Source: DAOUTY01 sp964453665 (GTDB taxonomy: Bacteria > Chloroflexota > Dehalococcoidia > SZUA-161). Taken from it: 64,000 bases of DNA. A program made the position numbers and the translations under genes. The stretch lies in NCBI GenBank assembly GCA_964453665.1, contig CAYVQT010000005.1, positions 11,086 through 75,085 on the forward strand. The letters run 5' to 3'. Shown piece by piece: positions 25,121 through 33,664 of the stretch. Under the pieces are notes generated by a model, which saw only the letters and a list, made by a program, of their open reading frames with translations, was not told where the DNA came from and searched no databases. Every line of letters begins with the position of its first letter. Within the stretch, counting starts at the first letter, position 1.

Positions 25121-26851
25121 TTATGAGTTAACTGCTACAAGTTCCCCTTCTGTTTCTCTTGCACGGCGAAAGAGTTCTTCAGCGCTTTTTAACATGTGAC
25201 TATTCTCCTTACTGCCAAGCATAGTTGCCAGTTCATCCAATCTGTGCCTTTCCCCAAGGTGCTCAATGCGGGTAATAGCCCGTCCGGAGACTACCTCCTT
25301 TTGTACACGGTAATGGTTCTGGCCAAAGCACGCTATCTGGGGCAAGTGTGTTATGCAAATAACCTGCCGGGTGTGCGCCAGGGTTGCCAGTCTCTTGCCT
25401 ATGATATGAGCGCTACGCCCTCCAATTCCGATATCGATCTCATCGAAGACCAGCAGAGGGACCGGGTCTGTAGACTGCAGGCTGCTTTTAAGGGCTAACA
25501 TAAAGCGGCATGTCTCGCCTCCTGAGACGATTTCGGCAAGAGGTTTCAACGGCTCTCCGGGGTTAGTAGATGCCAGAAATTCTATCCTGTCTATACCATT
25601 TTGGTTACAGAAATATTTGCCCTGCGCCGTTGGCAAGCCATCAGGGTGCTCCTCCTGCACCAGTTGTATATCAAACCTTGCCCAGGGTATGCCGAGATCG
25701 GCGAGCTCTTTGTTCACAATATCGGTCAGTCTTCGAGCTGAATCTCCCCTTGCCTTAGATAGTGCCAGTGCTTGCCCTGCAACCTCTATTTCCAGCGCTC
25801 GTCGCTCCTCCTCCAGGCACTGTCGTTGTTCTTCCTGTGCCTGAATAGTATCCAACTCCTCGTTGCATTGACCTGCAAATCCAATAACATGCTCCAAGGT
25901 TGGCCCATATTTGCTTTTTAAGTGACGCAGTAGCTCTAGCCTCGTTTCAATCTGCTCAAGGCGGTCGGAAGGGGAGGCTAGGGCATCGGCGTAGTGCCGG
26001 AGTTCGCGAGCTGTCTGCTCCAGTTCAGCCCTTGCGGACTCGAGTGTGTTGAGTTGCTGCTGCAGGGCTGGGTCGATAGAGACTATGCCCTGGATGGCTC
26101 TCTCGGCGTAATGTACAAGGCTGGTAGCACACTGGTCATTTGCATAAAGCGCCGCATAGGCGGCGTAGCATTCCTCCTTGATAGTTTGAGCACGCAGCAG
26201 GACCTGTCGCACTCGTTGGAGCGATTCATCCTCATCTGGCCTAACGTTTGCGCTTTCGATCTCCGAGACCTGGTACTCCAGCAGGTCACGTCGGCCTTGG
26301 CCTTTTTCATTAGTGAGCGTGTTTAGCTTCTGGGCTTTCTTGTTTAATTCTGCTACCTTGCCCTCCAGATGACTGCGGTCATCGAGAAGGTGAGCATAGG
26401 TATCTAGCATTTCGAGCTGGCGCTGAGGGTTGAGCAGGGAGACATGTTCCATCTGGCTGTAGACGTCTATCAGACGCTGTCCCACTTCGCGAAGTATAGT
26501 CAAAGGGACTGCCTTGCCATTTAATCTAGCGATACTTCTGCCCTGCTGGTGCACTTCCCGGGAAATGATCAGAGTGCCGTCGGCCTCAATATCTATACCG
26601 GCTTCCCGGAGCGCTGTAGTCTTATCCTTGTCGTCCGGTGATATCCAAAAGATGCCTTCGACGAAAGCGGCAGTCGCTCCGCTGCGAATCACTGTTGGGG
26701 AAGCCCTTACGCCCAGCAATAGACAAAGCGCATCTACGAGTAGCGACTTGCCCGAGCCCTCTTCACCGCTCATAATGGTCAACCCTGGCTTAAAAAAGAC
26801 TCTGGTTTCTTCAATTACTGCGAGATTCTTGATGTAAAGTTCAGTCAGCAT
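25121..26851 (-). CDS. recN: DNA repair protein RecN
   Basis: 576 residues, standard length. The N-terminus (MLTELYIKNLAVIEE) with Walker A in SGEEGSGKSLLVDAL, a long central coiled coil (about 150-370), and the C-terminal ABC signature SGGETCRFMLAL followed by Walker B VFDEIDIGIGG identify this SMC-like ATPase of double-strand break repair. Its upstream region carries two SOS-box-like sites (26945-26974) over the probable promoter, which suggests LexA control. It is divergent from the ribosomal str operon. Confidence 0.93.
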   Translation of the reverse strand: MLTELYIKNLAVIEETRVFFKPGLTIMSGEEGSGKSLLVDALCLLLGVRASPTVIRSGATAAFVEGIFWISPDDKDKTTALREAGIDIEADGTLIISREVHQQGRSIARLNGKAVPLTILREVGQRLIDVYSQMEHVSLLNPQRQLEMLDTYAHLLDDRSHLEGKVAELNKKAQKLNTLTNEKGQGRRDLLEYQVSEIESANVRPDEDESLQRVRQVLLRAQTIKEECYAAYAALYANDQCATSLVHYAERAIQGIVSIDPALQQQLNTLESARAELEQTARELRHYADALASPSDRLEQIETRLELLRHLKSKYGPTLEHVIGFAGQCNEELDTIQAQEEQRQCLEEERRALEIEVAGQALALSKARGDSARRLTDIVNKELADLGIPWARFDIQLVQEEHPDGLPTAQGKYFCNQNGIDRIEFLASTNPGEPLKPLAEIVSGGETCRFMLALKSSLQSTDPVPLLVFDEIDIGIGGRSAHIIGKRLATLAHTRQVICITHLPQIACFGQNHYRVQKEVVSGRAITRIEHLGERHRLDELATMLGSKENSHMLKSAEELFRRARETEGELVAVNS

Positions 26852-26944
26852 GTGAAATCCCTCCTATATCCATGAATTGGTGAGGGTGCCAATACGATTT
26901 CAGACTGTAGTACAAACACGCATTTACCTTCTATGCTGCATTAT

Positions 26945-26974
26945 CGAACCTAAGTTCTATAGAACATATGTACC
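26945..26974 (-). promoter_or_regulatory. Two SOS (LexA/DinR-type) boxes upstream of recN
   Basis: CGAACCTAAGTTCT at 26945-26958 has a perfect GAAC-N4-GTTC core; AGAACATATGTACC at 26961-26974 has the Bacillus-like ATAT centre with one mismatch. Centres are 16 bp apart, and the halves between them form the palindrome GTTCTATAGAAC (26954-26965). On the minus strand a perfect TTGACA at 26995-26990 gives a -10 near 26972-26967, inside the second box. Repressor binding there would block recN transcription. Confidence 0.65.
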
Positions 26975-27021
26975 ACATTATCTGTCTCGTGTCAAGCCCC
27001 GCAATTCATGTTGATTTACGC

Positions 27022-27050
27022 TTGACATAGCTTTAAGCTTCTAGTATACT
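27022..27050 (+). promoter_or_regulatory. Strong promoter of the str ribosomal operon
   Basis: TTGACA at 27022-27027 and TATACT at 27045-27050 are separated by exactly 17 nt, a near-consensus housekeeping sigma promoter. The initiation point would fall near 27057, about 30 nt before rpsL. Confidence 0.75.
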
Positions 27051-27088
27051 TACGATTTAGTGCCTGTGGCATTTTGTGAGGAGGAGCT

Positions 27089-27511
27089 TTGCCAACAACA
27101 AATCAGCTGGTTAGAAAAGGGCGAAAGAGAATCAAGAAGAAAGTCAAAGCGCCTGCCCTTCGCTTTACCTATAATACCCTGAAGAGCACGACTGTGCAGG
27201 GAAATGGCTCTCCTCAAAAACGCGGGGTTTGCCTTCAAGTGAAGACGGTTACACCAAAGAAACCGAACTCCGCGCTACGTAAAATCGCGCGGGTGCGTTT
27301 GACAAATGGTATGGAAGTGACGGCCTATATCCCTGGGGAAGGACACAGCTTACAGGAGCATTCGGTGGTGCTAATTAGAGGGGGTAGGGTCAAAGACCTT
27401 CCTGGTGTGAGATATCACATCATCCGTGGTGCTCTGGATGCTGGCGGCGTCGAAGGGCGCCGGCAGAGCCGGAGTTTGTATGGTACCAAAAAGCCCAAGG
27501 CGGGGCTTTAA
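27089..27511 (+). CDS. rpsL: 30S ribosomal protein S12
   Basis: 140 residues, TTG start after GAGGAGGAG. Conserved TPKKPNSALRK and RVKDLPGVRYH include the two lysines where streptomycin-resistance changes usually occur, so the wild-type state is seen. Between the N-terminus and SPQKRGVC is the longer insert found in Firmicutes-type S12, absent from E. coli. First gene of the str operon, at the decoding centre of the small subunit. Confidence 0.96.
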   Translation: MPTTNQLVRKGRKRIKKKVKAPALRFTYNTLKSTTVQGNGSPQKRGVCLQVKTVTPKKPNSALRKIARVRLTNGMEVTAYIPGEGHSLQEHSVVLIRGGRVKDLPGVRYHIIRGALDAGGVEGRRQSRSLYGTKKPKAGL

Positions 27512-27548
27512 GTGAGCAAGTCTTGAGCTTATTGATAGATGGCTGTTG

Positions 27549-27570
27549 GAGCTTCTAGTTATAGAAGCTC
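27549..27570 (+). promoter_or_regulatory. Hairpin in the rpsL-rpsG intercistronic region
   Basis: A perfect 9-bp stem (GAGCTTCTA, loop GTTA, TAGAAGCTC) is followed by TTT only. It is the single strong structure in the 91-nt gap between rpsL and rpsG. In E. coli, S7 represses its own translation by binding a structure in this same gap, so this may be an S7 regulatory site or a weak attenuator. Confidence 0.4.
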
Positions 27571-27602
27571 TTTGATTGAAAGGATGGTTTGCGGAGGGGA
27601 AG

Positions 27603-28073
27603 ATGCCAAGACGAGCCAGGGCGGCTAAGAGAAAGATAACTCCTGACGCCAGGTATCATAGTACGGATCTCGCTCGGTTTATCCATAAGTTAATGTTGAA
27701 TGGTAACAAGAGCAAGGCGGAACGAATAGTTTATGAAGCGTTGGATTTGGTGGAGAAGGAGTTAAAGAAGAACCCTATGGACATTTTCGAACAGGCGCTG
27801 AGGAACGTTACTCCGGTTATTGAGGTCAAACCTCGTAGGGTTGGCGGCGCGACCTATCAGGTGCCTGTAGACATAAGGACGGATCGTCGTCTTGCCCTGG
27901 CAATACGCTGGCTGCTGGCTACTGCTAGGGCACGCAAGGGAAAACCAATGTCTGAGAAGCTTGCAGCGGAGCTTATAGATGCATACCGAGGGCAGGGAGC
28001 CACGATTAAAAAACGGGAAGATACTCACCGAATGGCTGAGGCAAACAAGGCCTTTGTTCATTATAGGTGGTAG
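27603..28073 (+). CDS. rpsG: 30S ribosomal protein S7
   Basis: 156 residues from ATG 27603 (MPRRARAAKRKI); a frame extending to 27576 adds nine residues that do not belong to S7. GCGGAGGGG lies at the right distance upstream. The body has the S7 helical core and the conserved EVKPRRVGGATYQVP segment. S7 nucleates assembly of the 30S head by binding 16S rRNA. Confidence 0.95.
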   Translation: MPRRARAAKRKITPDARYHSTDLARFIHKLMLNGNKSKAERIVYEALDLVEKELKKNPMDIFEQALRNVTPVIEVKPRRVGGATYQVPVDIRTDRRLALAIRWLLATARARKGKPMSEKLAAELIDAYRGQGATIKKREDTHRMAEANKAFVHYRW

Positions 28074-28130
28074 CGAGGGTTGAAAATTTTGGCTGGACAA
28101 AAGAGTTGCTTGGCTGAGAGGGAGCAGGTT

Positions 28131-30206
28131 ATGGCGCGGGCGCTACCGCTAGAGCGGGTCAGGAATATCGGAATCATCGCTCATATTGATGCGGGAAAGA
28201 CGACTGTCACTGAGATGGTGCTATACCACACTGGTAAAACCTATAAAGTGGGACAGGTGGATGAAGGTACGGCAGTGATGGATTGGATGGAACAGGAACG
28301 TGAACGTGGGATTACCATTACTGCGGCTGCCACTAGCTGTGAATGGGCTGGCCATCAGATAAATATTATCGATACCCCGGGGCACGTGGACTTTACGGCT
28401 GAAGTGGAGCGCAGCCTCAGAGTTCTCGATGGTGGGGTGGTTGTGTTCGACGCCTTAGCCGGGGTTGAGCCGCAATCGGAGACGGTTTGGCACCAGGCGG
28501 ACAGCTATCGTGTCCCCAGGATATGCTTTGTCAACAAGATGGACCGCATAGGCGCCGATTATTTTGCAACAATCCAGATGATAAAGGACCGCCTCAGGGC
28601 AAATTCCGTGCCGCTGCAGATACCGTTGGGCGCTGAGGCATCGTTTGAGGGTATTATTGACCTTGTGGAGGAAAAAGCCTGGATTTTCCCCGAAGGTCGT
28701 GACGCAGAGCCTGTTGAGGTACATATACCGGAGGAATACAAGGAGAGTACCGCTCATTACCGCGAGAAGTTGATCGAGCAAATTGCCGAGGACGATGAGG
28801 CCTTGATGGATTCGTATGTCGAGGGTAAAGCTATCACTGTTTCAGAGATTAAAGCCGCGCTGCGAAGGGCAACCCTGTCGATCAGAGTGGTCCCTGTATT
28901 CTGCGGAAGCGCTGTGAGAAACAAGGGGATACAGCCTGTTCTGGATGCTGCAGTTGATTACTTGCCCTCCCCGTTGGACGTACCTCCGGTACAAGGTATT
29001 GACCCGAGGACGGGCAAGGATAGTTATCGGGAGGCTGCTGATAATGCTCCCTTCTCCGCTCTCGCTTTTAAGATAGTCTCTGATCCCTTTGTTGGCCGTC
29101 TGGTCTATATGCGGGTCTATTCAGGTATAGCCCGTACTGGCTCACAGGTTCTTAATTCTGCCAGGGAGAAGAAGGAGCGGTTGGGACGTCTACTCCAAAT
29201 GCACGCTAACCGACGGGAGGAAGTGGAGGAGATAAGTTGCGGTGGTATTGTTGCGGCTGTTGGTCTCAAGAGCACTTTTACCGGAGACACCATATGTGAT
29301 CCTGCTAAGCCCATTATCCTGGAGACGATCAAGTTTCCGCAGCCCGTTATTTCTGTTGCCATTGAGCCCAGGACCAAGGCGGACCAGGATAGAATTGGTG
29401 ATGCCCTGAGTAAATTGGCGGACGAGGATCCCACATTTAAAACGCGCTATGACCCGGATACCGGGCAGACTATTCTATCGGGGATGGGAGAACTTCACCT
29501 CGATATCATAGTTGATAGGTTGGTACGTGCATACAGGGTAAATGCCAAGATAGGTAAACCGCAAGTTTCTTATAGAGAGACTATCACTGAGTCAGTGCGC
29601 GTCGAGGGCAGTTTCATCAGACAGACTGGTGGACATGGACAGTACGGACACGTATGGCTTGAACTCGAACCCATGGAACAAGGCGGTGGGTTCGAGTTTG
29701 TTAATAGAATCCCGGGTGGGGTGATACCTAGGCAGTATATTCCTGCTGTGGAGCAGGGTGTAAAAGAGGCAATGGAAAGCGGTGTGCTTGCGGGATACCC
29801 GGTAATTGATGTACGAGTCATTGCTTTCGACGGAAGTTATCATCAGGTTGACTCTTCAGATGTGGCCTTCAAAATGGCAGGTGCGATAGGTTTCAGGGAG
29901 GGGGTTAGGAGAGCCAAACCCGTACTCCTTGAGCCGATAATGAAGCTTGAGGTGGCAACGCCTAAAGAGTTCTTGGGGGATATAATCGGCGACCTCAATT
30001 CCAGGAGGGCTAGGGTTGAGGCTGTCGAGTTGCGGGCCTGGACGCATATAGTCCGCTGCTATCTGCCGTTGGCTGAGAGCTTTGGCTATGCGACTGACCT
30101 GAGATCAATAAGCCAGGGAAGGGCAACATATTCTATGGAGTTTAATCGTTATCAGCAAGTTCCCAAGGAGCAGGCGGGGGGGATACTCGCCAGAATGAGG
30201 GTCTAG
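28131..30206 (+). CDS. fusA: Elongation factor G
   Basis: 691 residues from ATG 28131 (MARALPLERVRN) with AGGGAG upstream; the open frame extends to 28080 but those residues are not family-like. GTPase motifs are present: AHIDAGKT, RGITI, DTPGHVDF, NKMD and a CGSA box. The remaining domains II-V are complete. It catalyses translocation. No tuf gene follows; rpsJ begins directly at the stop codon, whereas many bacteria have tuf here. Confidence 0.96.
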   Translation: MARALPLERVRNIGIIAHIDAGKTTVTEMVLYHTGKTYKVGQVDEGTAVMDWMEQERERGITITAAATSCEWAGHQINIIDTPGHVDFTAEVERSLRVLDGGVVVFDALAGVEPQSETVWHQADSYRVPRICFVNKMDRIGADYFATIQMIKDRLRANSVPLQIPLGAEASFEGIIDLVEEKAWIFPEGRDAEPVEVHIPEEYKESTAHYREKLIEQIAEDDEALMDSYVEGKAITVSEIKAALRRATLSIRVVPVFCGSAVRNKGIQPVLDAAVDYLPSPLDVPPVQGIDPRTGKDSYREAADNAPFSALAFKIVSDPFVGRLVYMRVYSGIARTGSQVLNSAREKKERLGRLLQMHANRREEVEEISCGGIVAAVGLKSTFTGDTICDPAKPIILETIKFPQPVISVAIEPRTKADQDRIGDALSKLADEDPTFKTRYDPDTGQTILSGMGELHLDIIVDRLVRAYRVNAKIGKPQVSYRETITESVRVEGSFIRQTGGHGQYGHVWLELEPMEQGGGFEFVNRIPGGVIPRQYIPAVEQGVKEAMESGVLAGYPVIDVRVIAFDGSYHQVDSSDVAFKMAGAIGFREGVRRAKPVLLEPIMKLEVATPKEFLGDIIGDLNSRRARVEAVELRAWTHIVRCYLPLAESFGYATDLRSISQGRATYSMEFNRYQQVPKEQAGGILARMRV

Positions 30207-30515
30207 ATGCCGAAACAGAAGATACGCATCAAGCTAAAAGCATTTGATCACCGAATTCTGGATCAATCCGCAGTGCAGATTGTGGAGGCAGCGGAGCGAA
30301 CAGGGGCGGCGGTGGTAGGACCTGTGCCGCTTCCCACTCACATAAAAAAATTCTGTGTTATACGCTCTCCGCATGTGGATAAGGATTCCCGTGAGCAGTT
30401 TGAGATCAGGACTCATAAGAGGCTGATTGATATCGTGGATCCTACTACCAAGACCATCGATGCCCTGACAACGTTGAATCTCCCTGCGGGCGTGGATATC
30501 GAGATAAAGCTTTAA
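30207..30515 (+). CDS. rpsJ: 30S ribosomal protein S10
   Basis: 102 residues, ATG immediately after the fusA stop with no gap, so translation is probably coupled. The body (KIRIKLKAFDHRILDQS, then GPVPLPTHIKKFCVIRSPH) is typical S10, which also serves as NusE in antitermination. First gene of the S10 operon order. Confidence 0.96.
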   Translation: MPKQKIRIKLKAFDHRILDQSAVQIVEAAERTGAAVVGPVPLPTHIKKFCVIRSPHVDKDSREQFEIRTHKRLIDIVDPTTKTIDALTTLNLPAGVDIEIKL

Positions 30516-30529
30516 TCGGGTTGTATTAG

Positions 30530-31153
30530 ATGATTAGTGGACTTATCGGTCGCAAAATAGGCATGACGCAGGTGTTTACTGAAGGTGGCACTGTCGAAGC
30601 TGTGACTGCCATTGAAGCCGGCCCCTGTGCTGTAACGCAAATCAAGACTGAGGCTAAAGAGGGCTATAGCGCAGTTCAGCTTGGTTTTAGCGAAGCGAAG
30701 CGGCTCAATTCCCCCGAGCGGGGTCATCTGGGGAAGCTGGATTCATTCAAGCATTTGAGAGAGTTTGGAGTCGAGGATGTTTCTGATATAGAGCTGGGGC
30801 ATCGAGTAGATGTCAGCTTATTCCAGCCTGGTGATGTTGTGGATGTCAGCGGGATATCAAAAGGGCGGGGATTTGCCGGTGGGATAAAGCGGCACCACTT
30901 TTCCGGCGGTCCCAAGACCCACGGTCAGTCGGACCGACATCGTGCTCCTGGTTCTGTTGGGGCTGGCACCGACCCGGGACGGGTGCTCAAAGGGCAGAGG
31001 ATGGCTGGGCATATGGGGAACCAAAGGGTTACGGTGAAGCGAGTGAAGGTGGTTAAATCGGATCCAGATCGTAACCTGCTTTTAGTCAAAGGAGCGGTGC
31101 CTGGGGCCAGGAATGGGCTGTTAGAGATAAGAAAATCTAAGGTGCGTGGTTAG
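30530..31153 (+). CDS. rplC: 50S ribosomal protein L3
   Basis: 207 residues. GLIGRKIGMTQVF at the N-terminus and the GGPKTHGQSDRHRAPGSVG loop that reaches toward the peptidyl-transferase centre are conserved. Only 14 nt separate it from rpsJ, where no E. coli-like S10 leader could fit. Confidence 0.96.
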   Translation: MISGLIGRKIGMTQVFTEGGTVEAVTAIEAGPCAVTQIKTEAKEGYSAVQLGFSEAKRLNSPERGHLGKLDSFKHLREFGVEDVSDIELGHRVDVSLFQPGDVVDVSGISKGRGFAGGIKRHHFSGGPKTHGQSDRHRAPGSVGAGTDPGRVLKGQRMAGHMGNQRVTVKRVKVVKSDPDRNLLLVKGAVPGARNGLLEIRKSKVRG

Positions 31154-31167
31154 AGGTTGGGGGAATT

Positions 31168-31821
31168 TTGCAGGTTTCTGTATACAATACTGAGGGCAAG
31201 GTAATCGACCAGATTGAACTCGATGAGTATGTCTTCGGCATACCAGCGAATGAGGCGGTAGTACACCAGGCGCTGGTGAGACAGAGGGCGAACTCTCATC
31301 TGGGCACTGTTGGGACCAAGACCCGGAGCGAGGTAACGGGAAGCAGCCGCAAGCTATTTCGCCAGAAGCACACAGGGTTTGCACGTGCCGGCAGCAGGAG
31401 ATCACCGACACGTCGCGGCGGCGGGCTGGCTTTTGGCCCTCATCCGAGAAGTTATCGGCAGGCAATGCCGAAGAAGATGAGACGTCTGGCACTGAGGTGC
31501 GTCCTTTCAGCCAAGGTAGCGGATGGTGAGCTTAAGGTGATTGATTCATTTGGTCTGGAACAGCCTGCGACTAAGCAGATGGTGGGCATTTTGAAAGCAT
31601 TAGATGTCGATTCTTCGGCTCTGCTTGTTACCGGTGAACCGGATATAAACGTGGTCAAGTCTGCCCGCAATATTGATAAAACGAAGACGCTGCCCGCGAG
31701 TATGTTGAACGTTGTTGATTTACTTTCGCATAAAGTGTTGCTTATAACTGTGGATGCAGTACATCGAGTCGAGGCTGTTTGGGGCAGGAAAGAAATTGCC
31801 GCCGAGGCTCAAGTTTCCTAG
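31168..31821 (+). CDS. rplD: 50S ribosomal protein L4
   Basis: 217 residues from a TTG start. The N-terminal QVSVYNTEGKVIDQIEL and the tunnel-lining loop around GSSRKLFRQKHTGFARAGS are characteristic. L4 is part of the exit tunnel constriction and, in E. coli, an operon regulator; no such leader is visible here. Confidence 0.95.
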   Translation: MQVSVYNTEGKVIDQIELDEYVFGIPANEAVVHQALVRQRANSHLGTVGTKTRSEVTGSSRKLFRQKHTGFARAGSRRSPTRRGGGLAFGPHPRSYRQAMPKKMRRLALRCVLSAKVADGELKVIDSFGLEQPATKQMVGILKALDVDSSALLVTGEPDINVVKSARNIDKTKTLPASMLNVVDLLSHKVLLITVDAVHRVEAVWGRKEIAAEAQVS

Positions 31822-32115
31822 GTGAAGATGATGCATAGCTACGATGTATTACGTCGTCCGGTGATCACTGAGAAGAACACGATGCTTACTGAGCAGAGCA
31901 AGTACACCTTTGAAGTGGCCCGAGAAGCTAATAAGCCTCAGATTAAGCAAGCGGTGGAGAAGGCGTTTAAGGTTAAGGTAGTATCGGTGAACGTGATACA
32001 CGTACCGGGTAAGATGCGACGGGCCGGCCGGCAGCGAGGGATGACCCCCTCCTGGAAGAAGGCGGTAGTTACCCTGGAGCCGGGGAATAAGATCGAGTTC
32101 TTTGAAGGCGTGTAA
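31822..32115 (+). CDS. rplW: 50S ribosomal protein L23
   Basis: 97 residues if read from GTG 31822; ATG 31831 (MHSYDVL) fits the AGGTGA site spacing better and gives 94. VLRRPVITEKNTML at the N-terminus and the extended loop VPGKMRRAGRQRGMTPSWKK are typical. L23 forms part of the docking site for trigger factor and SRP at the tunnel exit. Confidence 0.94.
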   Translation: MKMMHSYDVLRRPVITEKNTMLTEQSKYTFEVAREANKPQIKQAVEKAFKVKVVSVNVIHVPGKMRRAGRQRGMTPSWKKAVVTLEPGNKIEFFEGV

Positions 32116-32154
32116 TGACGAAGATGTATAAAATTTATCTGGTGGAGAACAACA

Positions 32155-32979
32155 TTGGCACTTAGGATATATAACCCTACCTCCCCAGGGCGGAGGGGCA
32201 TGGTCGGCGCCGATTTCTCCGAAATTACAAAGAGGAAGCCGGAGAAATCTCTGCTTTTACCTTTGAAGAAGAAAGCAGGCAGGAGCAATCAGGGGAGGAT
32301 TACAGTACGCCATCGTGGCGGTGGGGCTAAACGACGGCTTAGAATTATTGACTTTAAACGGGACAAGTTTGGTATTCCAGGCAAAGTGGCCTCCATTGAG
32401 TACGACCCCAATCGCTCGGCGAATATCGCTCTGATTTATTATGCCGATGGAGAGAAACGTTACATTTTAGCTCCTCTCGGCCTCAAGGTGGGCGCCACTA
32501 TCTCTTCGGGAAAGGGTGCGGAAGTGAAGCCTGGCAACGCCTTGCCATTGAAGTTGATTCCGCTGGGCACCGCAGTCCACAATATTGAGCTTTACCGGGG
32601 CCGGGGTGGGCAGATGGTGCGTAGCGCCGGCGCATCCGCTCAGGTTATGGCTAAGGAGGCTGGTTATACTCTGGTGAGGTTGCCTTCGGGGGAACTTCGT
32701 AGGGTTGACGGGGAATGCCTTGCAACCGTGGGGCAGGTAGGTAATATCGACCACAGTAATATCAGTCTGGGCAAAGCGGGACGCAGGAGGCTTATGGGAT
32801 GGCGGCCTGAAGTGCGGGGTTCAGCAATGAGTCCCCGTGACCATCCGCACGGTGGTGGCGAAGGACGGTCGCCCATCGGACATCCGGGACCGAAGACTCC
32901 GTGGGGCAAGCCGGCGCTGGGTTATAGGACTAGGCGCAATAAGAGCAGCAACAGGCTGATCTTAAGGCGAAGGAGATAA
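32155..32979 (+). CDS. rplB: 50S ribosomal protein L2
   Basis: 274 residues, TTG start. Conserved RYIYNPTSPGRRG-like N-terminus (ALRIYNPTSPGRRG), central QGRITVRHRGGGAKRR and the C-terminal GSAMSPRDHPHGGGEGRSPI containing the histidine essential for peptidyl-transferase assembly. Complete. Confidence 0.96.
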   Translation: MALRIYNPTSPGRRGMVGADFSEITKRKPEKSLLLPLKKKAGRSNQGRITVRHRGGGAKRRLRIIDFKRDKFGIPGKVASIEYDPNRSANIALIYYADGEKRYILAPLGLKVGATISSGKGAEVKPGNALPLKLIPLGTAVHNIELYRGRGGQMVRSAGASAQVMAKEAGYTLVRLPSGELRRVDGECLATVGQVGNIDHSNISLGKAGRRRLMGWRPEVRGSAMSPRDHPHGGGEGRSPIGHPGPKTPWGKPALGYRTRRNKSSNRLILRRRR

Positions 32980-33000
32980 CCATCTAGGAGGTTAGAAGTA

Positions 33001-33306
33001 GTGTCGAGGTCGACCAAGAAGGGCCCTTTCGTTGATGCCAAGTTGCTCAAGAAAGTGGAGATGCTCAACCGGACCGAGTTAAAAGCAGTGATAAAGACTT
33101 GGTCACGGGCATCGACCATTGTTCCAGAGATGCTCGGTCTCACTATAGGGGTGCACGATGGCAGGAGACACGTTCCCATCTTCATTACTGAGAACATGGT
33201 GGGCCATAAGCTGGGGGAATTTGCTCCCACCAGGACCTATAGAGGGCATTCTGCTAAGTCGGAGAGGGTAACACGGGTGAGGAAGTCTCCGACCGGCAAG
33301 AGATAG
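33001..33306 (+). CDS. rpsS: 30S ribosomal protein S19
   Basis: 101 residues, GTG start after TAGGAGG. SRSTKKGPFVDAKLLKKVE and the GHKLGEFAPTRTYRGH segment identify S19 of the small-subunit head. Confidence 0.96.
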   Translation: MSRSTKKGPFVDAKLLKKVEMLNRTELKAVIKTWSRASTIVPEMLGLTIGVHDGRRHVPIFITENMVGHKLGEFAPTRTYRGHSAKSERVTRVRKSPTGKR

Positions 33307-33331
33307 ACTCTGCTAAACGAGGATCTACGAA

Positions 33332-33664
33332 GTGGAAGTAGTGGCAAGCACAAGGCAGGCAAGGGTATCGCCGCGAAAGGTACGCTTAGTGCTGGATACG
33401 GTGCGAGGCAAAAAGGTGGATGAAGCCTTGATTATACTAAGCTTCTTACCTACGCCGGCAGCCAGAACTGTCACCAAGGTGGTCAAATCGGCGATTGCAA
33501 ATGCCGAGAACAATTTCCAGATGTCACCAGCGCAGTTGAGGATCGTTAAAACGTATGCCGACAAAGGGCAAACCCTGAAGAGATTCCGTGCCAGCGCTCG
33601 CGGAAGGGTAAGTCCTTTTTGCCGTCGCTTTAGCCATATTACCGTTATTGTAGAGGAGGACTGA
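33332..33664 (+). CDS. rplV: 50S ribosomal protein L22
   Basis: 110 residues, GTG start. STRQARVSPRKVRLVLDTVRG and the loop RASARGRVSPFCRRFSHITV are family-typical; the latter lines the exit tunnel next to L4. It ends one base before the rpsC TTG start. Confidence 0.95.
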   Translation: MEVVASTRQARVSPRKVRLVLDTVRGKKVDEALIILSFLPTPAARTVTKVVKSAIANAENNFQMSPAQLRIVKTYADKGQTLKRFRASARGRVSPFCRRFSHITVIVEED

